From: Rhodanobacteraceae bacterium
GTDB lineage: Bacteria > Pseudomonadota > Gammaproteobacteria > Xanthomonadales > Ahniellaceae
NCBI GenBank assembly: GCA_016708465.1
Contig: JADJFT010000005.1
Coordinates: 207,501 to 269,354, forward strand
Direction of reading: 5' to 3'
Length of the DNA stretch: 61,854 nt
In this document: positions 18,106-26,724 of the stretch, piece by piece
Numbering within the stretch: position 1 is the stretch's first letter
How the letters are laid out: every line of letters begins with the position of its first letter
Program-made: the position numbers and the translations under genes
The notes under the pieces: model-generated
What the model was told of the DNA's origin: nothing
Database searches by the model: none
The model's input: the letters and a program-made list of their open reading frames with translations, nothing else

Positions 18106-20549
18106 GCTGTGGGCGACTGCATTCGGCTGGCCGCAGCGGATTGCGCAAGCAATGCGGCCGCATCGGGCGACAGGCTGCGCAGATGCAGGTCTTGTTGCGG
18201 AAACGGAATGGAGATGCCCGCTGCACGCAGTGTGCGCAATACCGATAGGCCCATCTGGCTGCGGATTGCGGCCCAGTCGGATTCCTCCCGGGTCCAGCCG
18301 CGTAACGTGAAATCGAGAGAACTCGGGCCGAAGCCGACGAACAGCGTGACCGGCGCGGGTTCGCTGAGTAGGCCTTCGGTCTGCGCAGCGACCTCACGCA
18401 GCAGCGTGAGTACCTGCTGTGCGTCGCTGGCATAGCCGACGCCGACATTGACCTCGATGCGGCGACTACTGTTGCTCAGCGTCCAATTAGTGAGGCGGTC
18501 AGACAGAAGCATGCCGTTGGGCACGACGACATCGGCACCTTCGAAGGTGATCAGCCGCGTTGCCCGCAGACCGATGTCACGCACACGGCCGCTGACGCCA
18601 TTGATCTCGACGACATCGCCGGGCTGAATGGGTCGTTCCACCATCAGGATGAGACCACTGACGAAGTTTTTGACGACGTCCTGCAGACCGAGACCGATTC
18701 CGACACCAAGCGCGCCAAACACGATTGCGAGCTGGCTCAGTTGGAATCCGGAAAACGCTAGTGCGGCCAGCAAGCCGATGCCGATCAGCGCGTAGTAACT
18801 GAGCGTCGACACGCTGTGCGCGACACCGCGCGGCAGTGCCATGTTCGGGAGCAAGTCTTCGGCCAGCAGGTCGCGCAACGTACGTGCGATCCAGAACGCG
18901 ACCCACACGCTCAGCGCGAACATCGCAACACCGCCGACCGACAGCGTGGCATCACCCAAGGCGACGTGATAGCCGAGCACGCGGGTTGCGAGCTCGTATG
19001 CTGGACGCAAGATGCGGAACGCATTCAATGTTGCGATCAACCACATCAGCGCGAGGACCAGTCCGCCAAGGGTGATCGCCGCGCGTTTCAGTGAACCTGC
19101 GCGCGCACTGATACGCGCCGGCACCACCTCGGCACCGCGGCGGAACAGCGTGTCGGACAGTGCACGTACGACCGCCGCCACCGCCGCCAGCGCGACTGCA
19201 AGATAGGTCGCGTCGAGTAGCCCATCGAGCAGTACCGTGGTCAGTGAAACATTGCCGACGCTATTTGCGACCAGGGCGACCGTCGCCAGCACCGCTGAGC
19301 CGCGCAACAGCCATACAGTTCGTGCGCTTGCCGATGACATTTCGACCGTGCGTCGATGCCGCTGTGCGAGCCACAGCAAGGTCACGATCAGCAGTACGCT
19401 CAAGGTCGCCAATGCATAGCGATAGGTCAGTGCATCGAGCGCGAAAAGTGAGGCTGCGAAGTTCAGGGCGTAAAACAGTGCGCTGATCCATGCCCAAGGC
19501 CCAAGGGCGTGGCGCACGACACTCGGTAACAGCCGCAAGACCGGCAGCCAGGCGATCAACAACGTTGCCTGTTGCTGAATGACCGGTCCGTCCCAGTGAT
19601 AGATCAGAGATGCAATTGCATACAGCACGATCCACGCAGCGAACGGCCGCGACAGCACCGCCAGCGTGGCGTCAGCGACGTGCTCGCGACGTGCGCGGGC
19701 GCGCGTGCGCAGCGAAATCCAGATCAGCAGCGGCAACAGCAGGAGCATGCTCAAGGTCATCACGTTGCGCGTGCGCTGGAAGCGTTCGTCGTAGTCTTTG
19801 GCGAACGTAGTCTCGATCGCGAGGCCTTGGCGCGCGATTTCCTGCGAACTCGGATTCGCACCTCCACTGCGCGCAGCCCACAGCGACGCGGCATCCAGCC
19901 GCAACAGGTCGCGGTCGCGTAGCCCGATCTGTTGTCGCGCGCGCTCCAGTCCGGCGGCGATGTCATTGCTCACCGCCCCCGCGGATTGGCTCAGTTTGAG
20001 CAGGGCCGCACCGGGTTTCGCAATCGCGCGCTGCGCCAGTTCGAGGCGTGTCAGCACCTGGCGTGCTCGTGTTGTCCACGGCGTATCGTCGCCGGTATTG
20101 GCCGCGAGCGTTGCGGTCCAGATTCGATGTCGCGCAGCAAGCGCCTCGGCGTCGGCGGACAATGGCTGGACCGCGGCCTGAACACCACCGCGCCACCGCT
20201 CGAGATCACGCGACAGGAACTGCCAGTGTCGCTCCAGCGACTCCAGTCGGCGGATCGGCAAGGCCTCGACCTGCACGGCGCGCAACGCCTTCTTCAGTCG
20301 TTCGTGCGAAGCGCTTAACGCCTGCAGGCGCTGTTCGAACGACGCCGCGCTGATGCTTGCGAGTGCGCGACGCTGCACGCCGTCGGCGAGCTGCTCATCC
20401 ACTTCGGCACGTTGCGCGATGTCGAGTACCGCAAGCGCCATCGCTGCGTTCGACTCGGTGGCGAGCTCGGTGCTTTGAGCGCGCACGTGGCCGGTTGCAA
20501 CGGCGGCGGATAGCACCAGCAACACGAACAAACTTCGGCAGGCCTGCAT
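18102..20549 (-). CDS. Large mechanosensitive channel protein (MscS family)
   Basis: An 815-residue inner-membrane protein: signal peptide (about 1-24), a long periplasmic helical region rich in coiled coil (25-270), many transmembrane helices (about 280-600), then the MscS core. The pore-lining helix (IVFGALGVGIGLGLQDVVKNF) and the beta domain (ERPIQPGDVVEINGVSGRV, VVPNGMLLSDRLTNW) are clear at about 620-700. It resembles the MscK/YbdG-type long channels and would release solutes on osmotic downshock. It lies 18 bases after dnaG and overlaps the next gene. Confidence 0.9.
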   Translation of the reverse strand: MQACRSLFVLLVLSAAVATGHVRAQSTELATESNAAMALAVLDIAQRAEVDEQLADGVQRRALASISAASFEQRLQALSASHERLKKALRAVQVEALPIRRLESLERHWQFLSRDLERWRGGVQAAVQPLSADAEALAARHRIWTATLAANTGDDTPWTTRARQVLTRLELAQRAIAKPGAALLKLSQSAGAVSNDIAAGLERARQQIGLRDRDLLRLDAASLWAARSGGANPSSQEIARQGLAIETTFAKDYDERFQRTRNVMTLSMLLLLPLLIWISLRTRARARREHVADATLAVLSRPFAAWIVLYAIASLIYHWDGPVIQQQATLLIAWLPVLRLLPSVVRHALGPWAWISALFYALNFAASLFALDALTYRYALATLSVLLIVTLLWLAQRHRRTVEMSSASARTVWLLRGSAVLATVALVANSVGNVSLTTVLLDGLLDATYLAVALAAVAAVVRALSDTLFRRGAEVVPARISARAGSLKRAAITLGGLVLALMWLIATLNAFRILRPAYELATRVLGYHVALGDATLSVGGVAMFALSVWVAFWIARTLRDLLAEDLLPNMALPRGVAHSVSTLSYYALIGIGLLAALAFSGFQLSQLAIVFGALGVGIGLGLQDVVKNFVSGLILMVERPIQPGDVVEINGVSGRVRDIGLRATRLITFEGADVVVPNGMLLSDRLTNWTLSNSSRRIEVNVGVGYASDAQQVLTLLREVAAQTEGLLSEPAPVTLFVGFGPSSLDFTLRGWTREESDWAAIRSQMGLSVLRTLRAAGISIPFPQQDLHLRSLSPDAAALLAQSAAASRMQSPTA

Positions 20550-20567
20550 CGTCGGGGTCTCCTTGTC

Positions 20568-22316
20568 TCAGCGTTTCGACTTGCTCGCCAGCGCCTCGCG
20601 CAACTCGCTCTTTTCGGCGGCTGACAGCGGAAAGCCCGACTCCTGCTTGACCAGCAGTTCATCGATGCGTTGCTGCAGAGTTTGCCGATTCAGCTGATCG
20701 CAGGCATCGACGAATTCAATGCGCCAATGTTCGGGCGTCGATGGGAAGTCGATCAAGGCTAGTTTCGCCAATGGCTCGTAATCGTCGCGGCCTTCGAATT
20801 GCTGCAAAAGCGTCGCGGTGTTCATCTCAGGCCGGGCGCGGCACAGCTCAATCAGTTCCATCAGCAGCGAAACGCCAGGCTGGCGCAAAGTTCCAAAAAC
20901 GTAGGGCGGTTGCAATGCCATCGCGACATCGGGTTTTTGCACCAGCAGTGCAACAGCGGCGCGCACGACACTTCGTTGTTGCGGCGGCTTGCTGAACGTT
21001 GCGCGTGCCTGCGTCAGCGCGTGGACCTGCGCTGCCGCACTCGGCGCTGCTGGGCCGATGCGTTGCATGCCGGTGCGCTCGGAAAGGCTTTGCTGCATCA
21101 GGTCGCGGAAGGCGCCATCCGGAATGTGAGCGAGCAGTGGCTTTGCGCGCTCGGCCAAGCGCGCCTTGCCTTCCAGTCCGCGCAGGTCGACATCCTTGGC
21201 GAGCTCGGCGAAAAAGAATTCCGACAGCGGCATCGCGTCTTTCAAACGCGCCTCGAAGCCCGCCGCACCTTCCTTGCGAATCAACGTGTCCGGGTCTTCA
21301 CCGTCGGGTAGGAACAGGAACAAGGCTTGGCGCCCGTCTTTCATGCGCGGCAACACCGATTCAACCGCGCGCCACGCGGCGCTGCGACCGGCCTTGTCGC
21401 CATCGAAGCAGAACACCACGTCGGCCGAGGTTGCGGAACAGCAGCTCGGCGTGATCTTGGTCGTAGCAGTGCCGAGAGTCGCCACCGCTTGGGTGATTCC
21501 GAACTGAAACAGCGAGATCACGTCCATATAGCCCTCGACCACGATCAACCGCGGGATTTTGCTGTGTGACTGCCGCACCTGGTGTAGCGCAAACAGTTCG
21601 CGGCCTTTGTGGAACAACGGCGTTTCCGGCGAGTTCAGATATTTTGGGCCATCAGCATCGCCCATCACGCGACCACCGAAGGCGATGATGCGACCGCGCC
21701 GGTCTTGGATCGGGAACATCAGCCGATCGCGGAACTTGTCGTAAATGCCACCGCGTTCGCCGGTCGACAGCATGCCGGCGACATCCAGTGCCTTGAGGCG
21801 AGCGTCGCTGGTGCCAACGGCATGCTTGACCGTGTCCCAAGCATCCGGCGCGTAGCCGATGCCGAAGCGCTGGATCATCGCTGCGTCGAGACCGCGCTTC
21901 TCAAGATATTTGCGACACTTCTCGCTATCCGGCAGATGTTTCTGGAAGCAGCGTGCCGAGGCATCCAGAACCTCGTAAAGTTCGGTGAACTGGTCCTGCG
22001 GCGCACGCGCCACACCGCCCTCGAAGGGCACAGTCATGCCGACGCGTGCCGCCAAATCTTCCACGGCATCGACGAATTCGAGGCGGTCGTAGTCCATCAG
22101 GAACTTGATCGCCGAGCCATGCGCGCCGCAGCCGAAGCAGTGATAGAACTGTTTGGCCGGACTGACCGAGAACGACGGCGAGCGCTCGTCGTGAAACGGA
22201 CAGCGCGCGGTGTAATCACGCCCCGCGCGTTTCAGCGGCACGCGCGACTCGATCACCTCGACGATGTCGACACGCGCCAGCAGGTCATCAATGAATCGGT
22301 CGGGGATGCGCGCCAT
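20568..22316 (-). CDS. dnaG: DNA primase (with a compensated double frameshift)
   Basis: A 582-residue primase that makes RNA primers at the replication fork. The N-terminal CHC2 zinc-binding domain (ARCPFHDERSPSF ... YHCFGCGAHG), the RNA polymerase core and the TOPRIM domain (VVEGYMDVISL, VVFCFDGDKAGRSAAW) are all present. The C-terminal helicase-binding domain is divergent, as usual. At 21430-21460 the frame reads ITPSCCSATS where primases have a DHxELLF-type stretch. Shifting the frame for about 30 bases restores KDHAELLFRN. This indicates one base lost (near 21459) and one gained (near 21430) in the read sequence. The preceding genes are yqeY and rpsU. Confidence 0.96.
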   Translation of the reverse strand: MARIPDRFIDDLLARVDIVEVIESRVPLKRAGRDYTARCPFHDERSPSFSVSPAKQFYHCFGCGAHGSAIKFLMDYDRLEFVDAVEDLAARVGMTVPFEGGVARAPQDQFTELYEVLDASARCFQKHLPDSEKCRKYLEKRGLDAAMIQRFGIGYAPDAWDTVKHAVGTSDARLKALDVAGMLSTGERGGIYDKFRDRLMFPIQDRRGRIIAFGGRVMGDADGPKYLNSPETPLFHKGRELFALHQVRQSHSKIPRLIVVEGYMDVISLFQFGITQAVATLGTATTKITPSCCSATSADVVFCFDGDKAGRSAAWRAVESVLPRMKDGRQALFLFLPDGEDPDTLIRKEGAAGFEARLKDAMPLSEFFFAELAKDVDLRGLEGKARLAERAKPLLAHIPDGAFRDLMQQSLSERTGMQRIGPAAPSAAAQVHALTQARATFSKPPQQRSVVRAAVALLVQKPDVAMALQPPYVFGTLRQPGVSLLMELIELCRARPEMNTATLLQQFEGRDDYEPLAKLALIDFPSTPEHWRIEFVDACDQLNRQTLQQRIDELLVKQESGFPLSAAEKSELREALASKSKR

Positions 22317-22333
22317 CGCGCAAGCCTAACGGC

Positions 22334-22786
22334 TCAACCTAGCGCCGCGAGCTTCTGCTTCACCAGTTCCGACAGTTTGCCCATATCGGTGCGGCCAGCG
22401 ACTTTCGGCTTTACCGCCGCGATTACTTTGCCCATGTCCTTCGCGCCAGTCGCGCCGGCTTCGGCGATCGCCGCGACGACAATGGCTTCGACTTCTTCGG
22501 CAGGCATCTGCGCCGGCAGGTAGGTCTGGATCACGCTGAGCTCGTAGCGCTCGATCCGGACCAAATCCTCGCGCGCCGCAGCTTCGAACTGGGTGATCGA
22601 ATCCTTGCGCTGCTTGACCATCTTTTCGAGCACCGCCAGGACTTGGGTGTCGTCGAGCTGGATGCGCTCATCAACTTCGCGCTGCTTGATCGCGGCATTG
22701 ATCAGGCGGATCACCAGCAGCTTGTCCTTCTCGCCACCCTTCATCGCGGCCTTCATGTCATCCGTCAGTTGCAGCTTGAGGCTCAT
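22334..22786 (-). CDS. GatB/YqeY domain protein
   Basis: A 150-residue soluble protein of the YqeY family, related to the C-terminal tail domain of GatB amidotransferase. The N-terminus (MSLKLQLTDDMKAAMKGGEK) and the end (GRTDMGKLSELVKQKLAALG) are family-typical, the latter matching the K/GxAxGRADMGxVS-type motif. The ATG at 22786 has an aaggat ribosome site. The gene habitually lies between rpsU and dnaG, as here. Its exact role is unsettled; a tRNA-related function is presumed. Confidence 0.92.
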   Translation of the reverse strand: MSLKLQLTDDMKAAMKGGEKDKLLVIRLINAAIKQREVDERIQLDDTQVLAVLEKMVKQRKDSITQFEAAAREDLVRIERYELSVIQTYLPAQMPAEEVEAIVVAAIAEAGATGAKDMGKVIAAVKPKVAGRTDMGKLSELVKQKLAALG

Positions 22787-22825
22787 GGCTGATCCTTGGT
22801 CCTGGGTATCAAAAAACTGGAAACG

Positions 22826-22858
22826 CAAAAAGCCGGCGGTGCAAGGGCAGCGCCGGCT
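22826..22858 (-). terminator. Intrinsic terminator downstream of rpsU
   Basis: Read on the minus strand, AGCCGGCG - loop - CGCCGGCT-type arms (22831-22858) are followed by five T residues (22826-22830). A second hairpin (ATCGGTTTCGGGG / CCCGAACCGAT, about 22878-22910) abuts the rpsU stop. Together they probably attenuate transcription between the abundant S21 message and yqeY-dnaG. Confidence 0.75.
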
Positions 22859-22909
22859 ACGGAGAGTGCAACGTGCTATCGGTTCGGGAACTTGAGTCCC
22901 CGAAACCGA

Positions 22910-23125
22910 TCAATACATGCGCTGACGCTTGGTGACGTCGCGCATGACGCGACGCAGCGTGCGCTTCACGGCCGCGGCGGCCTTGCGCTTGCGTTCCTGG
23001 GTCGGCTTTTCGTAAAACTCGCGCTTGCGGGTTTCGGCCAAAATACCGGCCTTTTCACAAGTGCGCTTGAAACGACGCAGGGCGAATTCGAAAGGTTCGT
23101 TTTCGCGGACTTTGACGCTTGGCAT
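22910..23125 (-). CDS. rpsU: 30S ribosomal protein S21
   Basis: A 71-residue, very basic protein that is S21 over its full length (starts MPSVKVRENEPFEFALRRF, ends RDVTKRQRMY). The ATG at 23125 is preceded by ggagag; the longer frame upstream has no homology. It is the first gene of a macromolecular-synthesis-type operon (rpsU, yqeY, dnaG). Terminator hairpins follow it, which fits the much higher need for S21 than for primase. Confidence 0.98.
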   Translation of the reverse strand: MPSVKVRENEPFEFALRRFKRTCEKAGILAETRKREFYEKPTQERKRKAAAAVKRTLRRVMRDVTKRQRMY

Positions 23126-23274
23126 GATCTCTCCGTTTGAGATGCAGACCCGGGGAACAACCCCGGAAAAAAGGGCGGGCATTGTAGCCCCGGGCAAAAC
23201 GAAAAACAAACGATCCGGTGACGCGAGCGTCCGGGCGGGCTATCGTGCTGCCCAGACTCTGCTGGAAAGCCACG

Positions 23275-24576
23275 ATGCGCCTCGTATTCCTGATGTTCCT
23301 GATATTGCCTGTACTGTCATCTGCGGCAGCCGTGGACACCAGCGCACCGGCGCCGGCCGCGCCACTGGCCCAGCCGATCGAGATTCGCGCCGAGGATCTG
23401 CGCACCTTCGTCTCGGTGCTGCGTGCGGTCAAAGATGGTTATGTCGATCCGGTCGACGACACGACCCTGCTCAAGGGCGCGATCAACGGCGTGTTGTCCG
23501 ACCTCGATCCGCACAGCAACTTTCTGACCGCAGACGAGTTGAAGCAGTGGGACGAGGACGTGCAGGGCGTCTACGGCGGACTTGGCATCGAAGTGATCGG
23601 CATTGACGGCGTATTGCGAGTGATCGCGCCAATCGACGAATCGCCGGCGGCACGCGCCGGCATCCGTGCCGGCGACGGCATTGTTGCGATTGACGGTGTT
23701 GCTGTGGCCGAGCGTGAGAATGAGGCGCTGGACCAGTTGCGCGGTGCCGTCGGAACTTCCGTCGAACTCTCGATCGAGCGTGCCGGCAGCGACGCATTGC
23801 TGAATTTCAAGCTGACCCGCGAGGTCATTCTGGCGCAGTCGGTGCGCACGCGTTGGCTGGAACCGGGCTATGCCTACGCGCGGCTCAGCGTGTTCCAGGA
23901 AAATACCGGCGTCGAATTTCGCGACCGATTGCGTAAGCTCAAGGCCGATCGAGGTGCGCCGCGTGGACTGGTGCTGGATTTGCGCGATAACCCGGGCGGC
24001 GTGCTGCAGGCCGCGGTCGAGGTCTGCGACGCACTGCTTGACGGTGGCCTGGTGGTAAAGACCGATGGTCGACTGGCATCGGCGGATGCGAGTTATTCCG
24101 CAGGTCCTGGCGACTTGCTCGATGGCGCGCCAGTCGTGGTGTTGATCGATGGCGGCAGTGCGTCGGCAGCGGAGATCGTTGCCGGTGCGTTGAAGGACCA
24201 TCAGCGCGCCTTGATTGTCGGTCAGCGCAGCTTCGGTAAAGGCTCGGTGCAAAATATTCTGCCACTCGAATCTGGCGGCGCGATCAAACTCACCACGGCG
24301 CGCTACTACACGCCGAGCGGCCATTCGATCCAAGCGCAGGGCATCACACCCGATATCGTGTTGTCAGACGTGCAACTGGTGCACGAAGACCGCGGTCCGC
24401 AGATCATCGAGTCCGAAGCCACGCTCAGTGGTCATCTCGAAGCGGCCGAGCCGGCAAGCCCTTCTGCGACCGAGCGCGATCCCGAACTCGATAGCGACTA
24501 CGCCCTGAGCGCCGCACTCAACGCACTCAAGGCGATCGTGGTCGCGCGTCGGCAGGGCGGCGCGATACAGGGGTGA
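23275..24576 (+). CDS. S41 family carboxyl-terminal processing protease
   Basis: A 433-residue exported serine protease of the CtpA type. A signal peptide covers about 1-20. A PDZ domain (about 85-165; GLGIEVIGIDGVLRV ... AGIRAGDGIVAIDG) is followed by the protease domain with DLRDNPGGVL, the catalytic serine in DGGSASAAEI (near residue 295) and the catalytic lysine in SFGKGSVQ (near 322). It would trim the C-termini of periplasmic proteins, often peptidoglycan hydrolases. The ATG at 23275 is chosen because the signal peptide starts there. Confidence 0.93.
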   Translation: MRLVFLMFLILPVLSSAAAVDTSAPAPAAPLAQPIEIRAEDLRTFVSVLRAVKDGYVDPVDDTTLLKGAINGVLSDLDPHSNFLTADELKQWDEDVQGVYGGLGIEVIGIDGVLRVIAPIDESPAARAGIRAGDGIVAIDGVAVAERENEALDQLRGAVGTSVELSIERAGSDALLNFKLTREVILAQSVRTRWLEPGYAYARLSVFQENTGVEFRDRLRKLKADRGAPRGLVLDLRDNPGGVLQAAVEVCDALLDGGLVVKTDGRLASADASYSAGPGDLLDGAPVVVLIDGGSASAAEIVAGALKDHQRALIVGQRSFGKGSVQNILPLESGGAIKLTTARYYTPSGHSIQAQGITPDIVLSDVQLVHEDRGPQIIESEATLSGHLEAAEPASPSATERDPELDSDYALSAALNALKAIVVARRQGGAIQG

Positions 24577-24674
24577 TTGATCGGCCCAGCCGATCATTCC
24601 AATCCGATGTTTGCGTTGGACGTCGCTGTCATCGCGACGGAACATGCACGCCTGTTCCGAACCCTAGTAGCACC

Positions 24675-25745
24675 ATGAAATCCATTGCTGAAACAACCGG
24701 TGAAGTCGCCCCCGTTCGTGTTGGCTTGCTTGCGCGGTCGGTTGCCGCGATCGTGAAGGTCATTCCGGGCTTGGTCTTGGTCGGCGGCATCACCGCGGCC
24801 GCGTATGCGCTGCGACACGTTCCAGGCGCTAGCCTGCTCAGTCCGATGATTGTTGCGATCGGGCTCGGCATCCTCGTCCACAACACGATTTCGACGCCGA
24901 TGCAGGCCAAGGCCGGCGTGCAATTTGCGATGCGTCGTCTACTGCGCCTAGCGATCATCCTGCTCGGACTACAGCTCACGATCACGCAAGTCATCGAGGT
25001 CGGTGGGCGCGGCATGCTGATCATCGCCATCACCTTGGTCGCGACATTCCAGTTCACCCGCTGGCTTGGCACGCGTCTTGGCGTTGACGCCAAACTGGCC
25101 GAACTGATTGCTGCCGGCACGTCGATTTGCGGCGCATCGGCGGTGATTGCCACCAATACGGTGACGCGCGGCAGCGATGAAGAGGTGGCCTACGCCGTCG
25201 CTTGTGTCACCGTTTTCGGATCGCTGGCGATGTTCCTGCTGCCGTTTCTCGGCGGTGTGCTGCAACTTGATGCGCATCGCTTCGGCTTGTGGAGTGGCGC
25301 CTCGATCCATGAGATTGCGCAAGTCGTCGCTGCGGCATTCCAGCGTGGCCAGCAAGCTGGTGAATTCGGCACGATTGCCAAACTCAGCCGGGTTATCTTG
25401 CTGGCGCCAATGGTGCTTGGCCTCGGCTGGCTCGCTCGTCGTGCGGCGGCAAACAACGCCAGCGACGACACCGGACAAGGGCAAGGACAGGTACCGGTGC
25501 CGTGGTTTGTCGTCGGCTTCGTGGCGTTGGTGGCGTTGAATAGCGTCGTCAGCATTCCTGATGCACTGAAGAACATCCTGATCACTGCAACCACGGTGCT
25601 GTTGACCATGGCCTTGGCGGCAATGGGTTTGGAAACCGATCTGCGCAAGTTGCGTATGAAGGGGATGCGCCCGTTCCTGCTCGGTGCGATGGCGTGGGTG
25701 TTCATCGCCAGCTTCAGCCTTGCTGCGATTGCCTTGTTTGCTTGA
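24675..25745 (+). CDS. yeiH: YeiH family putative sulfate exporter
   Basis: A 356-residue protein with about ten membrane helices, of the UPF0324/YeiH family. Family features are the glycine-rich GLGILVHNT region, the conserved AGTSICGASAVIATNT motif and GASIHEIAQVVAAAF. The ATG at 24675 gives the usual length; an upstream in-frame start adds a non-hydrophobic tail and has no ribosome site. A LysR regulator follows on the same strand, the usual pairing for this family. Confidence 0.9.
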   Translation: MKSIAETTGEVAPVRVGLLARSVAAIVKVIPGLVLVGGITAAAYALRHVPGASLLSPMIVAIGLGILVHNTISTPMQAKAGVQFAMRRLLRLAIILLGLQLTITQVIEVGGRGMLIIAITLVATFQFTRWLGTRLGVDAKLAELIAAGTSICGASAVIATNTVTRGSDEEVAYAVACVTVFGSLAMFLLPFLGGVLQLDAHRFGLWSGASIHEIAQVVAAAFQRGQQAGEFGTIAKLSRVILLAPMVLGLGWLARRAAANNASDDTGQGQGQVPVPWFVVGFVALVALNSVVSIPDALKNILITATTVLLTMALAAMGLETDLRKLRMKGMRPFLLGAMAWVFIASFSLAAIALFA

Positions 25746-25770
25746 GTCGGCAACGACGATCAGAAGTCGA

Positions 25771-25795
25771 AAGATCGTAGACTCGCTACGATCTT
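25771..25795. promoter_or_regulatory. Perfect inverted repeat between yeiH and the LysR gene
   Basis: AAGATCGTAG - 5 bases - CTACGATCTT is a perfect ten-base palindrome 25 bases after the yeiH stop and 28 bases before the regulator start. No T tract follows. It may be an operator for the LysR protein or a hairpin ending the yeiH message. Confidence 0.5.
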
Positions 25796-25822
25796 CTACT
25801 CGTCTGCAGACGCGGAGCTCAG

Positions 25823-26696
25823 GTGACGCTGGAACAATTGCGGGTCTTCGTTGCGGTCGCTGAGGCCCTGCATGTGACCCGTGCCGCCGAACAATTGCAC
25901 ATGACCCAATCGGCGGCGAGCGCATCGGTTGCGACACTCGAAGCGCGCTACGGCACAAAGCTGTTTCATCGTGTCGGTCGCGGCATCGAATTGACCCATG
26001 AAGGCGCGTTGTTTCTGCCCGAAGCACGTGCCGTATTGCAACGCGCGCTCGCGGCGGAGTTGATGCTTGGCGAACTGTCCGGTCATCTGCGCGGTGAACT
26101 GCGCGTATCCGCCAGCCAGACCGTGGTCAACGAATGGTTGCCCGCGCGTATCGTGGCTTTTCACGCACGCTATCCAGATGTCGAGGTCAGGCTGATGTCG
26201 TGCAACACCGAGCAGGCCGCACGCGCGGTGCTCGATGGCTCAGCCGACATCGCCGTGGTCGAAGGCGCACTCGATCCTGGGCCATTTGTAGTGCATGAGG
26301 TTCCAGGCGATCGACTCGTGCTCGTGCTGCCGCCGAGACACGCACTGGTCGGACACAAACAAGTCAGCGCGACGATGCTCCGCGATTCGGTATGGGTGAT
26401 GCGCGAGCGTGGCTCGGGCACGCGTCGCCAGATTGAACGCGCGCTCGAAGAACGGGGTATCGTCGCCGCGGAGTTGAACGTGTCGATCGACATGCCTTCG
26501 AATGAATCGGTGCTTGCAGCGGTCGAGGCCGGCGCCGGCATCAGCGCGGTGTCTGAACTTGCCGCCAAACGCAGCGGATTGGCGATGGTCGATCTTGATC
26601 TGCCACATCGTCGTTACGGTGCTGCGCCACAATGAACGCACACCGAATCGTGCGCAACAGGCCTTGATCGACCTGCTCATTGCCGATCTCGGATGA
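25823..26696 (+). CDS. LysR family transcriptional regulator (one frameshift near the end)
   Basis: The N-terminal winged helix-turn-helix (MTLEQLRVFVAVAEALHVTR ... TQSAASASVATLE) is followed by a LysR substrate-binding domain. The GTG at 25823 has a ggag site. The annotated frame stops early at 26635 (...HRRYGAAPQ). Shifting at about 26617-26620 restores a normal LysR C-terminus (VLRHNERTPNRAQQALIDLL) ending at 26696, about 290 residues. It resembles CysL/YeiE-type regulators of YeiH exporters and probably controls the upstream gene; the effector is unknown. Confidence 0.88.
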
Positions 26697-26724
26697 ACGA
26701 TGCGATGCCGGCCGAGAGCGGCCT

